This document shows positions 11,465-23,985 of a DNA stretch of 64,000 bases, piece by piece (the stretch's first letter is position 1; each line of letters opens with the position of its first letter). The notes under the pieces were generated by a model. That model searched no databases, had not been told where the DNA came from, and saw only the letters and a list, made by a program, of their open reading frames with translations. This DNA comes from Gossypium raimondii (taxonomy: Eukaryota; Streptophyta; Magnoliopsida; Malvales; Malvaceae): contig NC_068573.1 in NCBI RefSeq assembly GCF_025698545.1, forward strand, positions 9,819,874 through 9,883,873, given 5' to 3'. The translations under genes and the position numbers were made by a program.

Positions 11465-13170
11465 TGAGGTCCTGCATGTGTTGCGAACTCACCACAGCTC
11501 GTATGAGCTTACCGATTTATAGCTCGTAGGAGCTTATCTATATTCAGCTCGGAAGAGCTTACCGTTTATCGCTCGTATGAGCCTACATGTACAGGAATTG
11601 ACAGATTAGAGTTCAATACACCTGGTGTGTACTACCTGCATATCTAACGAGATTCTAAGTGGTTCAACGGGCATAGTGTTATTACGAGATTATATAAGTT
11701 CGATACGAACTAGTACAAGTATTTACATGGAGATGGTTTATATATATATGATATACGATATGCGGTAGAGGTGTTACATGTACATGGAATTTTAATAATT
11801 GTTGAATTCATACATGATTCTCATTTTTTATGTGTATACATAGCTAACTTGGTGAATGGTTATTTGATAGGCTTTGGCCAAATTGAATTGAGTTATGCTT
11901 TGAGTTATTTACCTAAATTTCTGGTTATACAGTAAGTTTTATTCTATGTTTTACGAACTTACTAAGCTTAATTTCTTACTATGTTTATTTTTCCGTGTTT
12001 TATAGTGCTTCGGAAGTTCACTCGGTTTGGAAGTCGTCGGAGATTGCTTCACACTATCAAACACTCTTTTTGGTATTTTGGACTTTATATATTTTGGTTA
12101 AAAAGCATGTATAGGTATTTTGGCTAATGTGTGCTATATTTCTTGTTGTATTTTGGCCATTTGAATTGGCTTGTAAGGTGGTAATATATTTTGATATGTA
12201 TATATGTATAAATGGCCTTATGATATGTGGTGTATAGTTGCTATATGAATGCATTTCTTGTGAAATTGAGTGTTGGCACTAAATGTGTAGGCATGCTATG
12301 TTTTAGGCACAATGTCTCATATATGTAATTGACCATTTAGGTAGACTTTAGAAGTGTATTTGGTATGTTTAAAAGTGGTCAAATGAATGTGATCATGGAT
12401 ATCATGTTGTATGTGCGGATAGTACATGTTATAAACTTGATATTGGTTGGTTTTGAGTGTCTATTTATGTCATGGTTATGTGCAAATTGATGTGTATAGG
12501 TTGGTACCAAGGGGGTGAGGAATATGGCTTGGAAAATGGTCTATTTTTATCTACACGGGTAGAGACACGAGCGTTATCTCAGCCGTGTGTTAGGTGACAA
12601 GGCCGTGTCTCACCTAATACTTCTTAGAAATCAAGCCAGTAGCTTCACACGGCCTAGCACACGAGCGTGTGGCTTCTCTATGTGGCTCAAGTTAGTATAC
12701 CTCTAATTCTCACACGACCTAGCACACGTCCTGGAACACGGGCGTGTGAGGCCATTTCGAAAGGTACACGGCCTAGCATGTGGGCATGTGGTTGGCCGTG
12801 TGACCCAAGTCAATGAGTTACATGGGGTTGGACACGGGCTGAGACACAGTCGTGTGTCCCCATTCCGAATGCCACACGGCCTGAGACCCATTTCGAATGC
12901 CCACACGGCCTGAGACACGGGCGTAAGACCCTTACACTTTGAAAAATTTTAATGTTTTTCTAAAAATTTCTTGAGCACTCGTTTTAGTTCTGAACCACTT
13001 TTAATGTCTATTTGGGGCCTCGAGGGCTCGTGTTAGGGACCATATGATTGTCTATGAATGGTTTTTGAATTGAATGAGAAATATACATGAAATGGTTGAT
13101 TGATTGAACTGTAAGTCTGGTAATACTCCGTAACCCTATTCCGGCGTCGGATACGGGTTAGGGGTGTTAC
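11465..13170 (+). repeat. Gypsy LTR fragment, 5'-truncated (copy A)
   Basis: Starts abruptly inside copia gag and ends ATACGGGTTA GGGGTGTTACA. It carries a cluster of AGCTC-N4-GAGCT hairpins at about 11495-11585 and a CACACGG/CGTGTG cluster at 12540-12930. The same sequence occurs at 36209-36769 (3' part only) and 37000-38648. ORFs such as 12703-12918 run through the CACACGG motifs and are not genes. Confidence 0.7.
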
Positions 13171-13596
13171 ATATTTTCTGTAGAAATAAAATTTATTTGG
13201 TTTAGTCACATTCTGATTTTGATAAGGTTTGATCTCACTAAGGTTTAAGGAGAACCAATTGCATGTGAAAGATGGAATTTCAATCAAGGTAGCCAATATG
13301 ATCGACTTGTCGTTTTTATTTTAGTATTAGTATATATTTATAGTTTAACTTTTAATTTTTAAGAAATTATATATTTTTTTATATACTTATAAATATACCT
13401 TAATTAAATAACTATAAATATATTTATATATAAACATAAATTTTAAAATCTTTCATCAATTTCAATAATTATTAAATTTAAATGTAATTATAAAAATTTA
13501 AATACATTAAGAGTTAAATAAAATTTAATTTAAAAATTAATTTAAAAATCAAAATTTTAAAACGATATGAACAAATATAAGTTGATTATTAACGAA

Positions 13597-13810
13597 ACAA
13601 TTCAAATACATCGAAATAGTTGAAACATGCCAAAATTTTAACCAAACTAAAACATATACTACATGTACTCATTTAAGATTGAAATGATATATATTAACCG
13701 ATACAATTCAAATACATCAAAATAGTGAAACATGCCAAAATTTTAATCAAACTAAAACATATACTACTTTGTACTCGTTTAAGATTGAAATGATATATAT
13801 TAACCGATAC
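13597..13810 (+). repeat. Two-copy 107-bp tandem repeat
   Basis: Two adjacent copies of a unit starting CAATTCAAATACATC and ending GATATATATTAACCGATA. The same pair is at about 39072-39290, so it predates the segmental duplication. Confidence 0.7.
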
Positions 13811-14119
13811 AACCCATACCTAAGTACCACAATTCCAACCTCCACTCCAACCCATATTTATTTTAATCTAATATTAAAAATAATCTCAAATGTTCCAAAT
13901 TTCATTTCTCTATTGGTACAACGATCTGAGTAATGAAGCGACTTGTTTATACTTTTTGCTAATTTAGCGTTGATTTTTTATAAATATATAAAATTAAAAG
14001 ATAAAAAGACTTAAAATTATAAAATTAAAAAATAATATGAACGTAAAAATATACGAAATCACATAAATAAGTAAAAAACACTTAAATCAAGGATAAATCC
14101 AAAATTAAACCTAACAAAA

Positions 14120-14715
14120 GCGAATCTAGAGACTAAATTGAACATATTAATATATCACATTAGGATTGAATCATGAACATACTAAATATGTAAATAAGGA
14201 CTAAAATGAATCAAATTGAAAATTTCATGCAAAGAAACAGAAATTTCAAAAGACTTAAGTTCGCAATGACCCCTAAACCATTAATGCACACTTAAAACCC
14301 GAAAACTGAGTCTTTCTTGCTTTTTTTTTCTCTCTCATTTTTCATGCGCCAATCAGCCTCATTTTCTTTTTCCTCTTCTATCACCATGATTTAAAATCCC
14401 TCATAACTGACTTTATTAAATAAAAAAATATAATAGATTATATTAAAAATATTTTATATTATATGATATTTGAAATGTAAAAGAATAAATATATTATATA
14501 TTTTATGTATCCTGAATTGAAATATTTATATATCTTATAAAGGATAAATTAATATATATTAGTTGCTAATATCTAAGATATTAATCTTTTAAATCAAGGA
14601 AATCTAATGTCATGTCATTTAAATAGTTTGCCCACTTGCTATTTGTTATAATAGATTCACCAAGTGCTCTCTTTATCATCAACTTTTAAATGTGATTTAA
14701 TTTAGCTACATAATT
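14120..14715 (+). repeat. Dispersed 0.6-kb repeat, copy A
   Basis: Matches 39640-40235 (through the segmental duplication) and 6499-7119 (an independent older copy). It contains the pyrimidine tract and a TCACCATGATTTA end to the transcript-like part. No function can be assigned. Confidence 0.7.
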
Positions 14716-15002
14716 ACACTTCTTTTTATTTTTAAATATTATATATCTTTAATAAAATATAGATAAATCAATCACAATATGTTTTGATTTAATATACATT
14801 TAATTTTAAAAATAATAAATTCCAAATCAAGTTCAAATAATTGATGTGTGAAATGAAAAAGAAATCAATTTAAAATGCTCAAATCTAAAGCAATATCTAT
14901 ACAATCCACCTAATAAGTAAAATTGTAGATATCACACCAAAAACATGTTTTAAATTGTAAGAAGTAATGAGTTTCGTGTGACGATCTGATAGTTAAGAGT
15001 GT

Positions 15003-16511
15003 TCATTGTTTCAGGTGTGGTCTAAGCTCGAGTAATGTTTATATTTGAACTTTGTCATGTTATTGCAATTCAAAAAAAAATTGTAAGGAGTAATTCTCTT
15101 TTAGTCCATAACTTTTTGTTTTTTTTTGAAAGAAATTCTTATAATATAAATAATAATGAATCGTTTTATTATGATTAATTTAAAAATTACTCCCTTTTGT
15201 TATTATTTCTTTGAATTTTGAAGCAAGCCGCCCGGAGCTTTTCAAGTTGCATCTTTGGACTTAATCCATTGTTGGTCCCTGTACTATAAGTAAATTATCA
15301 CTTTGATGCTTTTACTTTTTTTGGTCACTTTTTATTCTATCATTTAATTTAGCTCTTTGTTGAGAAGATTTAATAATCTCAACACTTGCAATTGCAGGTA
15401 GGACCTACAGTTCAAATGCATCTTGGGCAATCCTTGGGCACTCGTTCCGTCAAATATTATTTATATTTTGGTGATTTTAAAACTTAAGGTTGTTCAAGGT
15501 TGCACTTATAGCTAATCAATCATCAAATATTACTTATATTTTGGTCACATGAGAAATATATTTATACTTTGAAATAGTGAATACTGTCTCGGATTGGATC
15601 AGTTATAGTTAGCATATCATATGATTAGTGTACGAGATTTTTCTTCAGTTTATACTGATGAGGTGTGAAGCGCACTATTTCCGAACGTATCAATGATACA
15701 CTTGGTGCTAGTTATACTGGTGTGATGGTTGGATGATCTATGTTTATTTATATAAGTCTGAATATGTTAGTTAGTAGATTAAACCTTAATGCTTTTGATA
15801 CTATAGTTTAATGACGTTTGATAGTGTTTACATGTGTTAAATTGGTGATTTTGCATTGGTGTAATATTTGGGTATGTTTTATGTACAATTAGGTGAATTT
15901 TGAATGTTTGAAAATGTGCATTTTAAACCATTTACCATTAAGTCTCGAAAGAGTGAGAGAATGTCTTGAGACCGTTAGAATAAAAATTTACTATATTATG
16001 CATTCATTTGCTTAATGTCCTAAGACAAACTCATCTAGTTCTCGAGACTAGTGGTCTATGTCTCGAGATAAGGGCACATAGAAACTAAAAAACTTTTGCT
16101 CCGCTTTAGGTATCGAGAAATGAAACATCGAAGCTAAGATAGGAAAATAGGGGAGGTCTGTCTCGAGACCCAATCTCTAGACTTGAGGAATTTTTCCTTG
16201 AGACATGAATTTTATTGTCTTGAGACATATAAACATCAAAGCAAAATTTTAAAAACTTATGATGAGGTTTGTTTCAAGATATAGAGTTTCTGTCTCAAGA
16301 AAAAATGTTAAAATTTGACAAGTTTTTGAATTTGATTCCTATGCTCATATTAAACCACATTTAGACTCGAATGATTAAATTGTGATTGAAATGTGTTAAT
16401 GTGGTTTAATATTATGAAATGACATTTATGTTTGGTATGAGTTGCTCCAGCTAACAAATGTGACATCTCATACTCGGATCCGGTTATCGGGTCGGATATG
16501 GGGTTTTACAA
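15003..16511 (+). repeat. LTR fragment with GTCTCGAGAC palindromes (copy A)
   Basis: The 3' part (about 15590-16511) ends CGGGTCGGATATGGGGTTTTACA, an LTR-type terminus. It holds a cluster of CTCGAGAC, TCTCGAGA and CTTGAGAC words at 15940-16300, including the perfect palindrome GTCTCGAGAC at 16160-16169. Copy B is 59012-60538. There is no gag or pol next to it. The 5' edge is not defined. Confidence 0.55.
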
Positions 16512-16755
16512 GTTTGACTTTTTATTTTATTTTTAATTTTTTAGGGGTCAGGGAAACATGTAGCATTCATTTGAGAAAAATGGAGTAACAGCTCAAAGGA
16601 GTCAAAAAAAAATGGGATATAGAGGGGAGAAGCAGAAACCATTACAAGCAAAAGGAAACATGTAGTAGGGTAGTTCTTACACTACCATAAGTTTATTGTA
16701 CACCATATTAAAATATCATAAAATGATTTGGCACACTATACCAAAAACTAACATT

Positions 16756-18630
<1,875 letters not shown>

Positions 18631-19669
18631 TGCTATTTTTAGTCTACTCCGCTGCAACTTCAGGGAGATAAGACTTGATATGATGACTTCAATCCATCCC
18701 ACTGCAAGTTCAGGGGTATGGGTAACTTCATTGATCTATTCTCTGGGGAACATGACCTGTAAAATTCATTTCATGGACCTATTTATGCCTAGTGTTTAGG
18801 ATGTCATGATTAGAATGAATCAAATGCTCCTAACTAGATGTGTATGTATGATATTTGTAAAATGTCATGAGAATGATCCCTTTTTAATGCTTAGGTTGTC
18901 ATTGCTCGCTGTTCGTCAAAGTTCTATCACTGATGCCTTCTTGTTTAGCCGGTATCTTCAACAGAAAAACCAAAGAAATGGTCGCACTTTAGACTATTCT
19001 TTCTCAAATGCTTCCAACCATTAAGTTGGTTAGTTCTAAACAATAGCCCTGTTTCAGGTCCTCACATTATTTAGAAACTTTCAGAGTAATATGCAGAACT
19101 CCTTCTGCTTGAATATTATCAGTCCATTAATCGTTATTTGAATGAGAAATGCTTGAAAAATATTATCAAAATGGACAAGATAAAATTTTGTTGAGATCAA
19201 AGGTTGAAATGAATAGATTAATCGAGATAGCAAATTTTGCTAGAATGAGAATAAATTAATCAAGATGGCACATTTTGCCAAAATACAAAAATGAATATAA
19301 TAGAAATAGGTGTCTCAAATATCATAGCATGAGCTTCTCTGCCCCAAGCTCCTTGAGGACCCTTTTGAACTTTATATGTGTTTAGAAGTCCTATAAGACT
19401 TTGATGATGTCCCAAGATGTAACACCTCTCATTCTTGCTAATTTGGAGAGGACAAGACTACCACATGCCCCACCTTCAATCAAAACTTGAATAGCCCATT
19501 TTTGGGTTTTCAATTCAAAACCTTTTTGGTCTCAAGGCGCCCTTTGCGGGTTTTCACCTTGGTCTCTCATTTTTCTTTTTCTTTTTTCTCTTTTTCTTTT
19601 TGAAACATTCTTTGATTAAATTTGAACTCATAGGATTGGGTTAGTCCTTGTTATCCCTTCCAGTCAAAA
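18631..19669 (-). other. 3' UTR of the minus-strand Tat/Ogre element
   Basis: No coding. The minus strand carries GTGAAAACCCGCAAAGGGCG, the counterpart of GATGAAAACCCGAAAAGGCG at 54060-54125 in the Ogre-like element just after its pol. Two diverged copies of CACTGCAAGTTCAGGGGTATGG or CGCTGCAACTTCAGGGAGAT lie next to the terpene synthase junction. The plus ORF 18806-19024 is a chance frame in this UTR. Confidence 0.6.
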
Positions 19670-20298
19670 TCAACACTTTTCCAAATAAGACCTTTCACAT
19701 AAGTTCCTTCCCAGTTTGGTATCCACTTCCTTCTGAAGTTTTTTGTAAGGGGAGGATATTCTTCGATACCAGGTCCTCCTAAGGGAATTCTCTAGGGTGA
19801 ACCTTCTTTGGTGAGCTCGCATCATTTGTTTTTTGGTGCATTTGACTATGACGGATAACTTTGAAAGTTTCTCTTCAATCAGGATTGGATCCAAAGACTC
19901 AAAGAGAAGGAATCTCAGCTTCAATGGGCAAAACCGCTATAAGCCAAAGCGAAAGGCGTTGCCCCAGTAGAGTTTTTTTTTTGTTTTTTTAGTTTTTTCT
20001 CACCGCGTCGTTCATCTTGAGGTGATATGGTGTTAATCTTTAACATACTGCAAACTTTTGATATCCTGCTGTTGTTCAAATTCAATGCATTGTCTGATAT
20101 GATCCTTTTGGCATTCCATACTGACATATGATTTTTCAAGAATTTGCTGACTATCGACTTCGTGCCATTTGCATATGAGGCAGCTTCCACCTACTTAGTC
20201 AAGTAATTGACGACCACGAAGATGAATCGATGACCGCCAAAAACTTTCGGCGAGATTGTCCTGATGACATCCATGCCCCACATAGAGAAAGGCTATGA
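19670..20298 (-). pseudogene. Integrase core and C-terminus, Tat/Ogre lineage
   Basis: Minus reading through several frames gives MWGMDVI, GGHRFIFVVVNYLTK with a stop, VEAASYANGTKSIVSKFLKN, RIISDNALNLNNS, STGATPFALAYSGF, then a C-terminal part with QRRFTLENSLRR and KKLQKEVDTKLGRNL. The first two Asp of the DDE triad are visible (GMDV and ISDN). The Glu region is lost in a deletion before STGATPF. The N-terminal zinc finger is missing. Copy B of the same fragment is at 63705-64000. Confidence 0.8.
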
Positions 20299-20483
20299 TT
20301 TCCATTGATTCTTTGTAAGGTAGGATCTTGTTTTCATCTTGTTCTCTCATCCTTAACAAACCAAGAGATAAGTTACAGTCTCGGTCACCTTCAAAGTCCT
20401 CAGGTTCCTCTGGACACATATCTTGCTCAAAAGGAGATTCTGAGTCAATAGCAGTATCGCTCATATCATTGATATCTGGAGAC
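20299..20483 (-). pseudogene. N-terminus of pol fused by deletion to integrase
   Basis: Minus strand after the intron: SPDINDMSDTAIDSESPF, CNLSLGLLRMREQDENKILP and YKESMEII. This matches the Ogre-like element at 50530-50730 (CSDINGMNNPV, RMVEQEEKQILPHQESVEVV). Then the frame jumps directly to integrase FSMWGMDV. The deletion removes the whole of RT, RNase H, archaeal RNase H and the integrase zinc finger. Confidence 0.75.
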
Positions 20484-20704
20484 CTGTTATAGGTTCGAAT
20501 GTACATCTAAAGAATAAAAGAACCCAAGAATATTCATCTGTATAGTATGATTATGAATGAAATGGAAACAATAAAAGAATATTTGCTCGAAGTGAGAAAC
20601 GAAGATGCATTTTATTAAAATAAAGATTTTGGACATGAGCCTATCTCACAAAAGGATTCTTATTGCTCCTAGGCTTAGAGCAATAAGCGTGTTTTAGATA
20701 TTAC
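20484..20704 (-). other. Predicted 221-bp retrotransposon intron
   Basis: Donor on the minus strand is TTTCAGA|GTAATA and acceptor is ATAACAG|GTCTCCAGATATC. The upstream exon reads PELFRPISE with the last codon split GA/G, exactly as in the Ogre-like element (KSPSE, GA/G). Downstream SPDINDMS aligns with CSDINGMN. The intron body also shares AATGAAGATGCATTTTNTTT-like sequence with the one at 50263-50528. Shared position and phase are strong evidence for a conserved intron. Confidence 0.75.
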
Positions 20705-20735
20705 TCTGAAATAGGTCTAAAAAGTTCAGGGATCT

Positions 20736-23700
20736 TGTAATACCCCAAAAATTTTTACAGTAAGATATTATATTTGATATAGTAAGGAAATAAAGTGACA
20801 AAAAGGAGAATTTTGAGTTATGACAACATTGGGAAGTATATAATGACATATTAATTAAAGAAAATATTAAATTGCAAAAGTGAGAAAAGTTTTGTTATCC
20901 AAGAGTAAATACTCAAAATTTGAGGGGTTAAAGTGTAAATATGAAAATTTAAAGGACCAATAGTGTAAATATTTTAAGGGTGAAATAATCTAGAAACTAA
21001 GGAAATAGATGAATTGGGACCAAATTGAATAGATGAAGAATTATGATGGACTAAATCGTAATTTTACCAAATTAAGTATTGACTCAATGGTGGAATTTTA
21101 AAAGATCTAAAGGGAAAAATGGTCAATTAGAAGAAAGAGAAATCTAGAACATAATAATGATGTTGGAGATATTTTAGATCAAATAAATAAATAAATATTA
21201 GTTTATTAATATTTTAATTTGATTTTTAAATTACATTTATCATTTTATTATTATTTTATTTAGTATATATATATGTGTGGAAGAAAAGATGAAGAATCAT
21301 CTTCCTTTCCCATGCATTTCACGTTAGAAGAGAAGAGAAGAAAGAAAGTTTTGCGTTCTTTACCATTTGGTCCTTCCACCAAAAATTTACCATTTTCACC
21401 TATAAATCAAAAGAATTTTCATAGCTACCAAGAGAGAAAATTGTTAAGGAGACTATGGGGAGCTAGAATAACAAGTTAGATTCAAGAAATAGAAGCTGGA
21501 AGAGAGAGAAAATCAAGTTAAAGATTGAAATCAATAGAGCAAAGTAAGAACATCAAGATTTCAATATATTTTTAAGTTTGATATTATTGAAAAAGTATGA
21601 AATTGATGTTAATGTAGGGTTTCATTATATAAAGTTGTATGTTCTTGATATGTTAGTGAAGGGAAACAAGAGGAATTGATAGAAAATATTGTAGAGAAAG
21701 GAAAGGAGGGTGTTATAAATTTGATTATCAACATCTTGCACTAAAACAGTTTTGGACAGCAACAGTAGGTTAACTTTGTAAAATCACCATAAATCGTGGA
21801 CATTGAATTAGAGGATGAAAAAATATTTAATTAAATCTTATTGAGTCTAGTTTCTCATAGAAGAAACGGTGTAAGTAATGGAATTGTAAATCATGAGATA
21901 TAATAAATTTTGCTAGATAAGGTCAAAATGAATTCGAGTTCCCCTGTTCTAACTTGGAAAAATCATTAAAAATTGTATAAAAATAATTATGGGTTATAAT
22001 TATTTAAAATCCTTAATGATTCTATTTTAAATAGAAATAAACAGGGACATCATCCGAATTCTATACAAAGAGATAATTAATTTTTAGTGAAGAGGGGTCG
22101 AAACTGTCGAATAGTGAAACAGAGGAAACTTTAAAGAATAAACTGTACTTATTGGCTAAATCAAAAATTCTGAAAATTTTATGGTAAGAAGATATGTGAG
22201 TCTAGTTTCAGAAAAAATTAATGGATCTTAATTTGGAGCTCTGTAGCTTGAGATATAAATAAATTAGTGACTCTGACTCTGACCGACAATTTGAATTTAC
22301 ATACAGGAAAATAGTGATAGTATGGATAATGTTGTTTAAATGTGTTATACACATTAAGGATGTGGAATGGAGAGGAGGAGGAGGAAAATTGTGAACTATA
22401 TGAATGATTTGTGTATAATTGGTCATATGCTTGATTATAATTGATAAACGATGAAATAGAAATGATGCTTATATTTGTGCATTATTGGTCATGGCTTAAG
22501 CTCATGTGTGAAAATAAAGTTTCATAGTATGTGTGTATGGTATATTCGATATATGATTTGGAATGAAATAATGTCATGAATGGTTTATGAATTAACACGT
22601 GTTGGTAAGCATGATACATGAATAAATGTTGTGCTCATCCATGCTTATAATGCTTATGCTATATGTGTATTTGGCTAACATATTTGGCGTACATGCTTAG
22701 GCTTTGGCCAAGTAGTGGTTGGATTATGCCACGTTAAATTTATAAGTTATGCATTGAAATGGTAAGTGCCTAATTGGAAATATGCTTGTGATCATGAAAA
22801 GGGTGGTATGTTTAAATTATGTAATCTCTAGTGAAATGGTTTATCATGTGGTTAGTTCCAAAAAGAGTTATGTTTAAATACACTAGCTTTCGACTATGGT
22901 TGAATGATATGTTTATATCTTGTGTGATGTGCATAGGAAACAAGTGTAGAAAGATAATGAAATAGTAAGTTCATATGGCTGAAATTTAATGATTAAATGT
23001 TAATTTTATGAATTATATAATGTATGATGAGATATATTTGTTGATGTTTTGAGAATAAAATAACAATGTGAAAACCGAATAAATGATCAAATTGAGCGGA
23101 ACGTCGGATTTGAGTACTTCTGATCAATGACAAGTGATAAGTGGTAGCTTTAGCTACACTTATCTGATCAGTGACAAGTGACAAGTGATGAGTGGTAGCT
23201 TTATCTACACTTATCTGATCAGTGACAAGTGATAGCTTTAACTACACTTATCTGATCAGTGACAAGTGATGAGTGGTAGCTTTAGCTACACTTATCTGAT
23301 TAAGGACAAGTGACAAGTAATAAATGTGATCTGTGTAAGACCATGTCAGGGCTATGGCTTTGGAAAGTGCTAATTGATCATACGCAAGACCATAGTTATA
23401 CTATAGCAAAGTGGAAGTGAATTACTCAATTTTCCATAACCGTTCCCTAATTTGATTAAGGATGGTAAGTGACAAATGAGCCCAAAAGAATTATAGTAAA
23501 TGGATAAGTGGTAGTGAATTTATACCAGGATGATGAGTTGAGTTGATGTTGTTATTTAAGCTAAAGTGATATTTTCATTGCAAATTTGAGAATTTCATAA
23601 ATGTGTTAATGAATGGTATAATCAATAAACGTTGAGATAAATGATAAATACGTATTAGTATTGAACTTAATGATTTGAATTGTGAACATGAGAAATTTGT

Positions 23701-23962
23701 GAACTGAATGAAATGGAAATAAAGCATTGAATTATTAAGACTTGTGAATTGCATGAATATGTATCGGGTCTCGTAGATCCTATTTATTATGAATATAATA
23801 TTTTGAGGATATATTATGAAGAATTATAAAATCATGTTAATAATTTGAAAGTTTTAATTTAGATGAAGTTTTATAACTCGGTTAAATACGTTTACAAGAG
23901 TATGTGTTCTGGTAATGCCTCGTACCCTATTCTGGTGTTGAATACGGGTAAGGGGTGTTATA
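20736..23962. mobile_element. Solo gypsy LTR, 3.2 kb, with target duplication
   Basis: Starts TGTAATACCCC and ends GGGGTGTTATA (CA mutated to TA), a near-perfect terminal inverted repeat. Flanking 5-mers are GATCT (20731-20735) and GTTCT (23963-23967), 4 of 5 identical. It sits in the protease C-terminus of the minus-strand Tat/Ogre element, 27 bp before that element's intron donor. Inside are a hairpin-rich sub-repeat array (23105-23330) and AT-rich sequence with no gag or pol. Orientation is not certain. The ORFs in it (21273-21479, 22208-22426, 22993-23184) are chance frames. Confidence 0.75.
23105..23330. repeat. Four-unit array with GTAGCTTTAGCTAC palindromes
   Basis: Units of about 45-70 bp built from GACAAGTGATNAGTG, GGTAGCTTTAGCTACACTTA and TCTGATCAGT. 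Two palindromes are present per unit: GTAGCTTTAGCTAC (7 bp each arm, no loop) and CTGATCAG. The middle two units carry one substitution in the first palindrome. Confidence 0.8.
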
Positions 23963-23985
23963 GTTCTCTTCTACAGTCCCATTGT

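Larger units (their letters stand above)
13171..15002. other. AT-rich flank, no gene
   Basis: No coding region. It begins with a 135-bp unique flank that also follows the LTR in both B copies (36770-36904 and 38649-38782), showing that the duplication carried flanking DNA and not just the element. It contains a two-copy tandem repeat (13597-13810) and a dispersed repeat (14120-14715). Confidence 0.6.

Noticed and set aside
12057..13296. Minus ORFs recurring at 37532-37729 and 36631-36969
   Set aside because: They recur because the LTR and its flank are duplicated; codon content is not protein-like and crosses the LTR end.
18806..19024. 72-aa plus ORF conserved in copy B (62842-63060)
   Set aside because: It lies antisense in a retrotransposon 3' UTR; its conservation is explained by the recent segmental duplication.
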